Source: a virus
Strand: one strand, 5' to 3'
Virus record (IMG/VR): IMGVR_UViG_3300047444_000469
Location: 1 to 42,888 of that record
Length of the DNA stretch: 42,888 nt
The notes beneath the pieces were generated by a model, which worked only from the letters and a program-made list of their open reading frames with translations, was not told the DNA's origin and did no database searches. Shown here one piece after another: positions 16,018-24,549 of this stretch (position 1 is the stretch's first letter; each line of letters begins with the position of its first letter). The position numbers and the translations under genes were made by a program.

Positions 16018-16646
16018 CCCCGCCGAACAAATACTTCTACACCTTCAAGTCGAGCGACGGAGCGCAGGTCAAGGTTCTACGTGGAGATGGTCCGCCGAAG
16101 ATCGTTGGCGGCCTCGGCGGCTGGAGCATGGTAGCCCGTCCGCGCCGGACTTCGATCACGCAATGGGCCGGACGCGAGCCGTATCAGATGGATGTACCGG
16201 TTCTCTTCGACGGATGGCACGACGGCAACAGCGTCGAGACCGACATTCGAACGCTCAACAAGATGGCAATAGGAATGGACTACGATCCGCCTCCCACGGT
16301 CACGATCAGTGGCGCGCTTCCGGTCGGGGGAGCGACCTGGGTGATCAACGCGATTGACTGGGGCGATGACGTTTATTGGCAGCAGACCGACCGTGGTCAG
16401 TTCTACCGTCTGCGTCAGGACGCTTTAGTTCACCTCATTCAATATCAGGCGGTCGAGCGGCTCCAGATTACCGTCACCAAGTCGTTGCCCAACTCGTATA
16501 CCGTCTTCCGCAAGGGTGAGACTCTTCGCAGCATCGCCAAGTCGATGTACGGGGACGGTAGTCGCTGGAAGGATATCCAAAAGGCCAATCCGAGCGTCCG
16601 CGATCCGAACAAGCTTCCGCTCAAGAAGAGTCTGAGGATCCCCTAG
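16014..16646 (+). CDS. LysM-containing baseplate protein
   Basis: 210 residues, ATG 16014 overlapping the tape measure stop. Residues 1-150 form a beta-rich domain like small baseplate proteins between tape measure and hub. Residues 160-210 contain a LysM-like module: NSYTVFRKGETLRSIAKSM, then WKDIQKANP and a terminal LPLKKSLRIP. LysM modules bind peptidoglycan and are common in hub-adjacent tail proteins (XkdP, T4 gp53 type). It would anchor the hub and may aid positioning on the wall. The stop overlaps the hub gene's GTG. Confidence 0.8.
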   Translation: MTPPNKYFYTFKSSDGAQVKVLRGDGPPKIVGGLGGWSMVARPRRTSITQWAGREPYQMDVPVLFDGWHDGNSVETDIRTLNKMAIGMDYDPPPTVTISGALPVGGATWVINAIDWGDDVYWQQTDRGQFYRLRQDALVHLIQYQAVERLQITVTKSLPNSYTVFRKGETLRSIAKSMYGDGSRWKDIQKANPSVRDPNKLPLKKSLRIP

Positions 16647-18775
16647 TGCCGTCCACCACCGCTCTCACAGCAATCAAGAAGCTGGAACTGTCGCAGCTCG
16701 ATCCTACGCAGGTCCAGAGAGAGATGATGGGGAAGGATCTCGATCTTGAGAAGCTCAACGTCTATCTGAAGAGCGCGATCATCTTCGACTCGACCGACCG
16801 GGTAATTGACATCAACGTCAACAGAACGATTGACGGAGCTAGCTCGGTCGATGTCGATCTGAATGACTACGACCGCTCTCTACTACGCTCCGGGGCGATC
16901 AACACGAGACTCGATATCGAGATCGACGGTCTCTGGTTCCGGCTCGTCAAAGTCTCGCGGGACGCGGGCAGCGATATCTTGAAGCTGACATTCGAGCAGC
17001 GCGAGATCGCAGTGTTGCGATCCTATCCGAAGAAGGGTGCTCCCCACAACGGAGTCAAGTTTGCGAACCGCGATAAGACGACGCGCGCCGAGTTCATCCT
17101 CAACCTGATCCGGGAGGTCAAGGAGTTCAAGATCCCGGTCGTTATGCCGCATCTGCGTCAGGTACAGGAGATCGCGAAGGCGACCGACTCGACCTCAAAC
17201 ATGTTTACGATCAAGGGCGCTAACTCAACGAACGGAGATGGCGGAATCCCGCCCGACATCAATAGCCATGTCCCGGAGAAAGCGGCCGAGCGCCAGCTGC
17301 CCTCTTCAGCTTTGATCACGGTCAAGGGAGATCGGATCGCGAATGATCAGATTAACAATGCGAATATGATCATCTCCGCTGGCCTCGGGATGAGCCCGAC
17401 CCCGGCGAACCGCACCTGCCTCGTCTGCGCTATTATGACTGCGATCCAGGAATCGACTCTGCACAACCTCACGGGCGGCGATGGGACGAGCGTCGGTCTC
17501 TTCCAGCAGATTGATACGGGCTGGGGAAGCTACGCCGACCGTCATGATCCGGTAACGGCGTCCCGCTCTTTCTTCAAGATCTTGATCCCCTTGGAAGCGA
17601 AGGTGGGATCGTACACGAGCTATAACGATCTTTGCCAGGACGTTCAGCGCAGCGGCCATCCCGATCTCTACGGCCAGCATCGCGACGAGGCCGAGAAGAT
17701 CGTCAGTGCCTACGGCTTGCCTCCGGGAGCGGGCGGGGATGCTGGTACTACGGGAGACAGCGCTACGGCGAACAATATGGCGCAGGACTGGGCCGGGGTC
17801 GATAGCGGCTACTACTATTGGAGAGGTCTCCCTCCCGTGGCTGGTGGAGTCTGGAAGAGAGAGGATAGCTGGACCTGCATCAAGCGACTCGCGGATGAGG
17901 TGGGCTGGCGTGCGTTCTTCATCAGCGGGGTGTTCTACTTCCTGACTGACGACGATCTCTTCAAGATGCAGCCGGTAACTACCATCACCGAGAGCACCAA
18001 GGGCGTCATGGGGATCGGCTTCGACTACGACATCGGCAAGAAGGCCGCGACCGTAGACATCCCCGCAATGGTCGGTCTCTGGCTCGCGCCTCCCGGGGCC
18101 ATCGTCGTTCTTCAGGAGATGGGGCCGCTCGACGGTCGCTGGATCGTGAACACGTTCGCGCGGAGTCTCTTCAGCGACAATGCCGATATCAACCTTTCGA
18201 AACCCCAGCCCAAGCTCAAGGAGCCGACGACCGAGAGCCAGCAGCCGCCGACTTGGGCTACTGGCAATCATTCTGATCCGATGACAGCCTCTTCGGATCA
18301 GGCTCAGTTCGGCGGTGCGATAGGGACAGACGGCTCGCGGCAGGCGGTCGTACAGGTAGCGAAACAAGCTGTTGAAGTCGAGAAGACCTCTCATTATCAC
18401 TACCCCTCGGACGAGGGTGGCGCGGGAGGGGCATCGCGGCCGATCCCCGACTCTCTTTGGAGCGCAGATGCGCACAACGCAATCGACTGCTCGGCCTTCG
18501 CGACTCTCTGTTACAAGGAGGCAGGTTGCAAGGATCCGAACGGGAATGATTACAACGGTCAGGGGTATACCGAGACGCTCGCCGCTCACGGATTGCCTGT
18601 CAACGTTCCCTCTCCGGGAGACTTGATCTTCTACGGAGCTGCGCCGACCTTCTCGCATGTGACCGTCTCTATCGGCGGCGGCCAGTGCGTCAGTATGGGG
18701 TCGGAGGATGGCGTCCATATCATCCCTGACAACTACCGTCCGTATAGCGCAGTCCGGAGCTACTTGCCGCTATGA
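16646..18775 (+). CDS. baseplate hub with transglycosylase-like and NlpC/P60 domains
   Basis: 709 residues, GTG 16646. Residues 1-180 form a gpD-like hub domain. At about 255-360 lies a lysozyme-like domain: AIMTAIQESTLHNL, with the probable catalytic Glu near 268, then TSVGLFQQIDTGWGS. The hub fold resumes at about 400-530 (WKREDSWTCIKRLADEVGW and later MGIGFDYDIGKKAATVDIP). A C-terminal NlpC/P60 domain at about 575-709 has a likely catalytic Cys near 614 in AIDCSAFAT and a His near 670 in FSHVTVSIG. The protein would cut glycan and peptide bonds during DNA entry. The hydrolase set inside a split hub fold is unusual. The stop overlaps the next ATG. Confidence 0.8.
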   Translation: MPSTTALTAIKKLELSQLDPTQVQREMMGKDLDLEKLNVYLKSAIIFDSTDRVIDINVNRTIDGASSVDVDLNDYDRSLLRSGAINTRLDIEIDGLWFRLVKVSRDAGSDILKLTFEQREIAVLRSYPKKGAPHNGVKFANRDKTTRAEFILNLIREVKEFKIPVVMPHLRQVQEIAKATDSTSNMFTIKGANSTNGDGGIPPDINSHVPEKAAERQLPSSALITVKGDRIANDQINNANMIISAGLGMSPTPANRTCLVCAIMTAIQESTLHNLTGGDGTSVGLFQQIDTGWGSYADRHDPVTASRSFFKILIPLEAKVGSYTSYNDLCQDVQRSGHPDLYGQHRDEAEKIVSAYGLPPGAGGDAGTTGDSATANNMAQDWAGVDSGYYYWRGLPPVAGGVWKREDSWTCIKRLADEVGWRAFFISGVFYFLTDDDLFKMQPVTTITESTKGVMGIGFDYDIGKKAATVDIPAMVGLWLAPPGAIVVLQEMGPLDGRWIVNTFARSLFSDNADINLSKPQPKLKEPTTESQQPPTWATGNHSDPMTASSDQAQFGGAIGTDGSRQAVVQVAKQAVEVEKTSHYHYPSDEGGAGGASRPIPDSLWSADAHNAIDCSAFATLCYKEAGCKDPNGNDYNGQGYTETLAAHGLPVNVPSPGDLIFYGAAPTFSHVTVSIGGGQCVSMGSEDGVHIIPDNYRPYSAVRSYLPL

Positions 18776-19560
18776 GTCAAGTCGAACTCGATACCAGACA
18801 GCCTGCCAATCCGTTCGGGCAGGTCTATCACGGCAAGGTCTCTCGCGCTCCGACCCTGCTGTCGGACCTGATCGGCGTCACCGTTCCCGACATTCACCCG
18901 GATCTACTTTTCAATAATGTCAACTGGCAGTCCCGCGATAACGTTACGTTGCCGGCGGTGGGAGACGACTGTGTTGTCATCTTCGACAACAACCGTCAGC
19001 CTTGGGTAGTTACCTGGTGGCCGAGAGGGCAGAACCCCAAAGTCGTCAACGGGCAATGGCTCAAGGGCGTCAGCGGCTCCGTAGTCTGGTCTGCGATCAC
19101 GTCGGCCGACGTAGGGGCGCAGCCGTTCGCGAAGTTCCACACGAACGGGACGCAGGCACTAGGGGCGGGCTGGAACGCGCTCATCTATGGCGTGGCTGAC
19201 GTCGCGACTCCTGACCCGACTGCATGGCAGTCTCCCGGCTACTGGCTATGTCGTCAGGCGGGCACGTATTTGTTCGTAGCTCACTCGGCCGTCTCAGGTG
19301 CGGCTACTAGCTTGTACGGCTTGTTCACGAAGACCGCTGGCTCGTACGGCACACCGACCGGTGGCGACCCGAATGGGCGCGTTCAGTTCGGGCCGGTCGC
19401 GGTGGGCACCGACGCCCGTATCCCGACGATGACCGCGCTCTATCAGTGTCAACCGGGTGACTTCGTGCTGGCGTGGCTCTACTCCACCGCTGCGGGTGCC
19501 TCGACCGCCGCAGGGGAGGGGCAGGCGGCGACGCTCACCGTGACGCGGGTCTCGACATGA
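18772..19560 (+). CDS. baseplate spike-like protein: OB-fold plus C1q-like domain
   Basis: 262 residues, ATG 18772 overlapping the hub stop. Residues 15-90 look like the OB-fold of gpV/gp5-type spike proteins: GQVYHGKVSRAPTLLSDLIG, later NVTLPAVGDDCVVIF and QPWVVTWWPRG. The C-terminal part, about 120-262, has a jelly-roll pattern reminiscent of C1q/TNF-like domains: AGTYLFVAHSAVSG, ALYQCQPGDFVLAWLYSTAAG and a terminal TLTVTRV strand. It may form a trimeric tip with a receptor- or glycan-binding head. The C1q-like call is an impression from strand pattern. Confidence 0.6.
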   Translation: MSQVELDTRQPANPFGQVYHGKVSRAPTLLSDLIGVTVPDIHPDLLFNNVNWQSRDNVTLPAVGDDCVVIFDNNRQPWVVTWWPRGQNPKVVNGQWLKGVSGSVVWSAITSADVGAQPFAKFHTNGTQALGAGWNALIYGVADVATPDPTAWQSPGYWLCRQAGTYLFVAHSAVSGAATSLYGLFTKTAGSYGTPTGGDPNGRVQFGPVAVGTDARIPTMTALYQCQPGDFVLAWLYSTAAGASTAAGEGQAATLTVTRVST

Positions 19561-19572
19561 GAGGGGATCTCG

Positions 19573-19905
19573 ATGGCTGATGTAGACGTTCCGCACTTCG
19601 ATCTGCCGTTCCAGCTCGGGCGAGACGGAGCTACGGTTGTCGAGCAAGATAGCATAGAGGATGTAGCCAACTGCGTCGTCGCTATCTTCCTCACTCATGT
19701 CGGCTGGCGGGATGAGGTTCCGGCTTTCGGCGTGCAAGACTTCGCGATGAGAAGACAGCCGATTGGTGAGGACGATATCAATAACCTGATCAGTGCGCAG
19801 GAGCCGCGCGCCGGGATCGTTGTCAATGAGCGTCGGGACTCAAGCGATAGAATGATCGATCATATCAACGTTGGAGTCTCAATCGTATCGAAGGGAGGCG
19901 TATGA
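19573..19905 (+). CDS. baseplate wedge protein, gp25-like
   Basis: 110 residues from ATG 19573, with GAGGGGA upstream. It has the gp25/gpW layout: an N-terminal PFQLGRDGATVVEQDSIEDV segment, a short helix with NCVVAIFLTHVGWRDEVPAFG, and a terminal strand (VNVGVSIV-like). T4 gp25 and P2 gpW are lysozyme-fold wedge proteins that help join the baseplate to the tube. The baseplate J gene follows with a four-base overlap, as in P2 and T4-like operons. Confidence 0.8.
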   Translation: MADVDVPHFDLPFQLGRDGATVVEQDSIEDVANCVVAIFLTHVGWRDEVPAFGVQDFAMRRQPIGEDDINNLISAQEPRAGIVVNERRDSSDRMIDHINVGVSIVSKGGV

Positions 19906-21101
19906 GTACATCAGGAGGGTATGTTTCGTACCCAATTACGTCGGATCCAACTGATCTGTTGAACAGCGCGTACGCCTTCCTCAAGACGAAGGTGCCGAGC
20001 TGGAACGAGAACGACGCGAACCTCGATGTCTGGATCATGCAGATCACTGCATCGCAGGCGTCCGATCTTCTCGGCCTTGCGGCTGACGTTCCGGATACGA
20101 TCTTCAAATACTTCGGGGCCAAGCTTGCTGGCATCCCGCCGCTGGACGCTACTTCCGCCGTCGTCGGCTCGACTTGGACGATGATCAACAACATCGGCTA
20201 TACGATCCCGGCCGGTACGATGGTCTCGATCCGAGACGCTGTCGGGCAAGATCATGCATTCCAGACGACGCTGGACATAGTGATCCCGGTCGGATCAACA
20301 GCGACAGCGGCTGGAGCGGTGACGCTCACCTCAGTCGAGACCGGAGCGGTTTTGTCCGGATTGGGAGGAGTAGGATATGTGGCGACTCTGATCGACACAC
20401 TCTCCTACATCTCCTCGGTCGTGCTCACAGGTCTGACGTCCGGGAGTCAGGACGCGGAGCTATCGAGTGAGTACAACGACCGACTCGCGAACAAGCTCCA
20501 GCGTCTCTCGCAGAGGCCTGTCCTGGCTTCGGACTACGCTTTGGCGGCGCTCGACATTGCCGGCGTAGCTCGCGCCGTCGCACTCGATGGCTACAATCCG
20601 GTCGCCAATACCATGAACAACGAGCGATACGTCGGAATCGCAGCAGTCGATGCCGCTGGCGTTCCGATTGCCTCCGGGATCAAGACTCAGCTTCAGACCT
20701 ACCTCGACGGTCTCCGCGAGACCAACTTCATCGTCTCGGTCTTCGATCCGACTGTAACGCAGATCGACGTAACCTTCAACGTCAAGTGTCTGGTCGGCTA
20801 TACGGCTGCGACCGTTCAGGCGAACGCGCTGGCTCGGTTGAACGCCTACCTCGATCCGTCCAACTGGGCGAAGGATCCAACGGTAACGGACGCCGCGGCG
20901 CAGGCGGGTACCTGGGTAGAGACCAGCATCTTGTATTACTGGAAGGTAATCCAGCAGCTCAGCATCGCTGAAGGAGTAGACCGCGTCATCAGTATGACAA
21001 TGTGCATTCACGGCGGTTCGCTCGGAACGGCCGACATCACTCTTCCTGGGCACGCGACTTTGACCGACCAGGGGACTCTGAACGCGACGGCGACTCCATG
21101 A
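19902..21101 (+). CDS. baseplate J-like protein
   Basis: 399 residues, ATG 19902 overlapping the gp25-like stop. It follows the baseplate J layout: an N-terminal helical region (SDPTDLLNSAYAFLKTKVP, then ASQASDLLGLAADVPDTIF), a central beta domain with GYTIPAGTMVSI and GAVLSGLGGVGYVA, and a long helical-beta C-terminus. A further cue is AELSSEYNDRLANKLQRLSQ near residues 188-207, a signature of the family. P2 gpJ and T4 gp6 build the outer baseplate. The next gene, an I-like protein, is the normal partner. Confidence 0.85.
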   Translation: MSTSGGYVSYPITSDPTDLLNSAYAFLKTKVPSWNENDANLDVWIMQITASQASDLLGLAADVPDTIFKYFGAKLAGIPPLDATSAVVGSTWTMINNIGYTIPAGTMVSIRDAVGQDHAFQTTLDIVIPVGSTATAAGAVTLTSVETGAVLSGLGGVGYVATLIDTLSYISSVVLTGLTSGSQDAELSSEYNDRLANKLQRLSQRPVLASDYALAALDIAGVARAVALDGYNPVANTMNNERYVGIAAVDAAGVPIASGIKTQLQTYLDGLRETNFIVSVFDPTVTQIDVTFNVKCLVGYTAATVQANALARLNAYLDPSNWAKDPTVTDAAAQAGTWVETSILYYWKVIQQLSIAEGVDRVISMTMCIHGGSLGTADITLPGHATLTDQGTLNATATP

Positions 21102-21730
21102 ACACCGGCTGGCCCGTCAAAGACGTTTCGCAGAGGCTCTACGACGGCTTGGAGCCGGTCGCGGCTGCCGACCAGTCGCTCGGCTGGCCGCTACTCGCCT
21201 TTGTTGATACGCTCGGGCAGATGCTTCAAGGCGCAGCGGACCTCTGCGAGGACGGGCCGAACGGCGAGCCTGGTTGGTCGATCATCCTCGACATCGACCG
21301 CGTACCGGACGCGGGTCTGGACTACCTCGGCCAGTTCATCGGTATGCACTTCTATACCGGCATCACTCCTAACCAGAAGCGGCAACAGATCCGGGATCGC
21401 GTCTCCTGGCAGCGAGGCACCCCAGCCTCGATCATCGCGGCGGTTCGTCTCTTCCTGACAGGAACGCAGACGGTCCAACTGAGTGAGCGGGATTCTTCTC
21501 CCTATCACTTCAACGTTGCGATCTGGACGACGGAGGCTCCTACCGATACCTCATCGACCTCGCCCGTTGTTCGTTACGTCAATCAGTTCGCGAAGCCTGC
21601 CGGTCTTCAGTGGACCCTGACGGTTAACCCGGGATCGCCGCCTTCCATTACGTATGGAGGAATCTATACGCGTGGCGATACGTACAGCTCGATCTATACC
21701 ACTTTCCAGACGTACGCGGACATCCACTAA
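21098..21730 (+). CDS. tail protein I-like baseplate protein
   Basis: 210 residues; ATG 21098 overlaps the J-like stop by four bases. An upstream in-frame start at 21002 lies inside the J-like gene and is rejected. The segment PDAGLDYLGQFIGMHFYTG followed by QKRQQIRDRVSWQRGTPASI near residues 75-115 is typical of P2 gpI-type proteins (a GTPxxI motif). These link baseplate J to tail fibres. The C-terminus is beta-rich and Ser/Thr/Tyr-rich. The collar-type fibre follows. Confidence 0.75.
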   Translation: MNTGWPVKDVSQRLYDGLEPVAAADQSLGWPLLAFVDTLGQMLQGAADLCEDGPNGEPGWSIILDIDRVPDAGLDYLGQFIGMHFYTGITPNQKRQQIRDRVSWQRGTPASIIAAVRLFLTGTQTVQLSERDSSPYHFNVAIWTTEAPTDTSSTSPVVRYVNQFAKPAGLQWTLTVNPGSPPSITYGGIYTRGDTYSSIYTTFQTYADIH

Positions 21731-21739
21731 GGAGGCCCA

Positions 21740-22693
21740 GTGCTTACGACAACCAGACGTGGGATCTCATATCCCAACCCGGATCGTAGCGACCGGGCCG
21801 ACATCTCTCTGCACATCGGCAACATCGCTACGGCTGCCGACGCCGACGTCATCTTCAATCAGGGGACGGACGCGGCGCGGGTCGCGGCTGCGCATCAGTC
21901 CGGGGGCGGGCGCTTCTGGTGGGCTACCGATACCGGCCTGCTCTGGTACGACGATGGGACGACTTGGCGTTCGGTCGCTCCAACGTCTAGCTCGGTCGGG
22001 ACGCTCGCACTTCGACCGGCGGCAACCTCGATGGTGGCCGGGTCTACCTATTTCGCATCAGATCAAATTGTCGATTACGTTACGGACGGGACGAACTGGA
22101 TCCGCAAGAGCGTCCCGGCTGGAGCGACTCAGGAGTGGTTCAAGCCGGACGCGGCCGTTCCGACAGGCTGGGTCCTGTACGACGGGAGTAACCTGCCGGC
22201 TTCAACAGGGATCTACGCGGACCTCTACACGCATCTCGGCAATACTCTGACGAAGCCAGACACGCGCGGCCGGAATACCGTCGGCCTCGGTACCCACGGA
22301 GACGTCAACGCTATCGGCGTCAACGAAGGCCAATCGGTGAACAACAGACGGCCGAGGCACAAGCATACAAAGAACGGAACCGTTTCTAAGACAGGCTCGG
22401 CTACTCTTGCCGGCGCGGTTGGCTACTCCGATCCCGGCCATACCCATCTCACCTATGCCACCGATGGCCCTGGCAATCCAAATGATGCATTCGATCATGG
22501 TAACAACTATCATGGGCCAGGGGCTTGGACTGCGCTACAAGCGGCGTTCACCAATATCACCGTCAATAACGGTTCGCTGGCAGTCTCCGATGGAATTGGA
22601 GTCAGCGATTCGATCACCGTCGGTCCCCAGACGGGCGCAGAGCCGACCGATAGCTCTGCATATATCGTCTGCGCTAAGATAGCGAAGCTCTAA
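21740..22693 (+). CDS. tail fibre with tail-collar domain
   Basis: 317 residues from GTG 21740 with GGAGG 5 bases upstream. Residues 130-190 hold a tail-collar module: WFKPDAAVPTGWVLYDGSN, then TLTKPDTRGRNTVGLG. The remainder (RPRHKHTKNG, later SDPGHTHLTY and a distal HGNNYHGPG segment) is histidine-rich and typical of collar fibre tips, where His residues bind metal along the axis. It is a likely receptor-binding fibre. It overlaps the small gene at 22693 by one base. The 22440-22510 stretch uses more A/T than neighbours, hinting at a swapped tip. Confidence 0.75.
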   Translation: MLTTTRRGISYPNPDRSDRADISLHIGNIATAADADVIFNQGTDAARVAAAHQSGGGRFWWATDTGLLWYDDGTTWRSVAPTSSSVGTLALRPAATSMVAGSTYFASDQIVDYVTDGTNWIRKSVPAGATQEWFKPDAAVPTGWVLYDGSNLPASTGIYADLYTHLGNTLTKPDTRGRNTVGLGTHGDVNAIGVNEGQSVNNRRPRHKHTKNGTVSKTGSATLAGAVGYSDPGHTHLTYATDGPGNPNDAFDHGNNYHGPGAWTALQAAFTNITVNNGSLAVSDGIGVSDSITVGPQTGAEPTDSSAYIVCAKIAKL

Positions 22694-22836
22694 TGGAGCA
22701 GCAACCTTGGGGGTATTGGGTCCGAACATTCGCCGACGACATCATTCAGAGACTCGATAGGATGATCGAGATCTGGGAGCGGATCGCCGTCGTGGCAGAA
22801 GAAGATTTGAAAGATCAACAAGGGAGGGAATCATGA
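22693..22836 (+). CDS. small hypothetical protein, 47 residues
   Basis: ATG 22693 overlaps the fibre stop by one base, and its own stop overlaps the ATG of the membrane protein at 22833. The peptide starts MEQQPWGYWVRTFADDIIQ and is a charged amphipathic helix (RLDRMIEIWERIAVVAEED). No domain is known to me. Coupling on both sides makes it a real gene, possibly a fibre assembly or lysis-timing helper. Confidence 0.65.
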   Translation: MEQQPWGYWVRTFADDIIQRLDRMIEIWERIAVVAEEDLKDQQGRES

Positions 22837-23033
22837 TCGAGAAGGTAGCCCCATACGCCAAAGCGGTCATCGCTGCTCTGGTAGCGTTCCTGACCGCAAT
22901 CGCGACCGCGCTCGACAGCAACGGGATCTCCGCGGCCGAATGGATTACTTCGGTGATCGCGTTCCTGGTTGCGTTCGGCGCTGTCTTCAGCATCCCCAAT
23001 AAGCCACCGTTCGTCGCGGGAGTGAAGAATTGA
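22833..23033 (+). CDS. holin-like small membrane protein
   Basis: 66 residues, ATG 22833 with AGGGAGG upstream. Two hydrophobic stretches (AVIAALVAFLTAIATAL and WITSVIAFLVAFGAVF) are joined by a short polar turn NGISAAE. The layout matches small two-segment holin-like proteins in many actinophages, which typically start with a PYAKAVIAA-type segment. It would form membrane lesions at lysis. It belongs to a run of small membrane genes at the end of the virion operon. No functional proof is available from sequence. Confidence 0.65.
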   Translation: MIEKVAPYAKAVIAALVAFLTAIATALDSNGISAAEWITSVIAFLVAFGAVFSIPNKPPFVAGVKN

Positions 23034-23036
23034 GTC

Positions 23037-23210
23037 ATGCTCTTCGTGACAAACGGAGCTTGGCTAGTAGGGGCGGGCGCGGCCTTGGCCGGGATCGGGA
23101 GCCTACTCAGCGGCGTGGCTGCGTTGCAGATAGCGAGACGTGGGAAGGAGAATGATGCCAAAGAGAGCGATCCTACTGATGGTGAGCGGACTGATCCTGG
23201 CGGGGAGTAG
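23037..23210 (+). CDS. small single-span membrane protein
   Basis: 57 residues from ATG 23037. It has one hydrophobic segment (WLVGAGAALAGIGSLLSGVAA) then a charged, acidic tail (RRGKENDAKESDPTDGERTD). The next gene starts inside its 3' end in another frame (overlap 23155-23210). No good ribosome site is seen, so translation may depend on coupling. A second holin or antiholin component is possible by location, but this is inference. Confidence 0.5.
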   Translation: MLFVTNGAWLVGAGAALAGIGSLLSGVAALQIARRGKENDAKESDPTDGERTDPGGE

Positions 23211-23454
23211 CGGATACCTTGCCTCCCAGGCTATTAGCGCGGGCGATGCTGGCACGCCGATAACGACTACTATTAACGTCGCGACCGGCGAGACCGGCCC
23301 CGCTGGCCCCGCAGGTCCTCCTGGTCCTGCTGGTCCGATTGGTCCGGCTGGAGCGGATGGAGGAACTATCTGTCCGACTGGTTACATTGAAGGGAGGCTC
23401 GTGATCAACCACCCGGGAGGACAGACGTCAATTTGGACATGCATCTTTCAATAG
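23155..23454 (+). CDS. membrane-anchored short collagen-like protein
   Basis: 99 residues from ATG 23155, chosen over ATG 23152 and GTG 23140 because GGAAGGAG at 23143-23150 gives the better spacing. Residues 1-30 hold a hydrophobic signal/anchor (MPKRAILLMVSGLILAG). A run of eight Gly-X-Y triplets follows ([13 protein letters not shown] and onward), then a short domain with two Cys (CPTGYIEG, later SIWTCIFQ). Collagen-like repeats usually trimerise. The N-terminal signal implies export or anchoring, which is unusual for a phage collagen-like protein. Confidence 0.6.
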   Translation: MPKRAILLMVSGLILAGSSGYLASQAISAGDAGTPITTTINVATGETGPAGPAGPPGPAGPIGPAGADGGTICPTGYIEGRLVINHPGGQTSIWTCIFQ

Positions 23455-23466
23455 CAAGGAGGAAAT

Positions 23467-24288
23467 ATGAACGGACGCTTTCTGTTGGCGGTGATCGTGC
23501 TCCTAGCTGTTCTGATTGTGAGCGCAGCAGGAGCTACGACGGGTGATCAGGGTCGGAGGCTCGCAGGGCCGTTCTGCGTAGGCAAGACGTTCCTGCAGCC
23601 AATCGACGGCACTCGTCTGACAACCAAGCCGGTCTTCAAGGTCGCAATTCTACGGGCGGGCGTCGTGCGCTCGGTCGCAGCGACGCAGCCTTGCCGTGCC
23701 TGGGAGAACCGCAAAGTTGGCCTCGCGATTCCCGACCCCGATCCGGTCACGCCTGGCCCCGCTGGGCCTCCTGGGATGCAAGGGCCGCAAGGAGTCTCTG
23801 GTCCCGCCGGTCCCGCTGGCCCGGTCGGCCCCGTTGGCCTCACTGGCCCCGTAGGTCCGAAGGGAGCGCCTGGCGATACAACCGGCACCCCAGGGCCGAA
23901 GGGCGACAAGGGAGACAAGGGCGACACCGGTCCTGCTGGTCCTCCCGGTCCGAAGGGTGATACCGGAGCCAAGGGCGATACCGGAGCGACTGGCCCGCCT
24001 GGGCCGAAGGGCGATACAGGGCCGGCAGGTCCTCCCGGGAAAGACGGCAAGGACGGCAAGGACGGCAACGGCTGTACCAGTCACGTCAACGGCCTCTCTA
24101 AGAGCGGCGGTACCGGCAACGTAAATGACTGCGACCCGGACTCGGCTGCGCATGTTTGGATCTGCGCTGACGGGAACACCGGTCACGGTCTCGCGTTCGG
24201 CGGCACCGATCCGAAGGGGCCTGACTGTAACAACGGCACGAAGTTCGCCTGGTTCGTCGAGGCAAGTCAGATGGTGACGCTGAAGTGA
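23467..24288 (+). CDS. exported collagen-like protein
   Basis: 273 residues, ATG 23467 with AAGGAGG upstream. Residues 1-24 form a signal peptide ([18 protein letters not shown] followed by ATT). A small Cys-containing domain spans about 30-90, then about 34 Gly-X-Y triplets with one Thr interruption, many being G-P-A, G-P-P, G-P-K and G-D-K/T. The C-terminal domain (about 200-273) has Cys near [24 protein letters not shown] and PDCNNGTK. It looks like a secreted or surface trimer. Phage collagens are normally fibre parts without signals, so a role on the host surface or in lysis is possible; this is inference. Confidence 0.65.
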   Translation: MNGRFLLAVIVLLAVLIVSAAGATTGDQGRRLAGPFCVGKTFLQPIDGTRLTTKPVFKVAILRAGVVRSVAATQPCRAWENRKVGLAIPDPDPVTPGPAGPPGMQGPQGVSGPAGPAGPVGPVGLTGPVGPKGAPGDTTGTPGPKGDKGDKGDTGPAGPPGPKGDTGAKGDTGATGPPGPKGDTGPAGPPGKDGKDGKDGNGCTSHVNGLSKSGGTGNVNDCDPDSAAHVWICADGNTGHGLAFGGTDPKGPDCNNGTKFAWFVEASQMVTLK

Positions 24289-24548
24289 GAAAGGATTACA
24301 AAGGTCTAGTTTCGCTCGTCTTCGCGCTGGGCCTTGTTATGTGTCTCTTGATCGGTCTGATAGGGATCATCTGGTACGGGGCGAAGATCTCCACCCAAGG
24401 CTCAGTCGTGATCGGAATGCTCACGGGAGCCATCGTGATCGTCGCCTCTGCGTACCTCGGGATCTATCTGACATATGTTCAGAATGGCACGCCGAGGCCG
24501 CGTTGGCCCGGCGAGCGAGATCGAGACGAAGACACGCTGGTGAAGTAA
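24285..24548 (+). CDS. two-span membrane protein, lysis cassette candidate
   Basis: 87 residues from GTG 24285, overlapping the collagen-like stop. Two hydrophobic segments ([20 protein letters not shown] and [19 protein letters not shown]) are followed by a basic then acidic charged tail ([17 protein letters not shown]). It ends the virion arm; the next gene, on the minus strand, ends one base away (24550). A holin or membrane-accessory role is plausible. No terminator hairpin is visible between the two arms. Confidence 0.6.
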   Translation: MRKDYKGLVSLVFALGLVMCLLIGLIGIIWYGAKISTQGSVVIGMLTGAIVIVASAYLGIYLTYVQNGTPRPRWPGERDRDEDTLVK

Positions 24549-24549
24549 G

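Noticed and set aside
17306-18718. Long minus-strand ORF of 470 codons opposite the hub gene
   Set aside because: It mirrors a clearly coding plus-strand gene with recognised domains; no ribosome site and low-complexity Arg-rich translation typical of antisense in GC-rich DNA.
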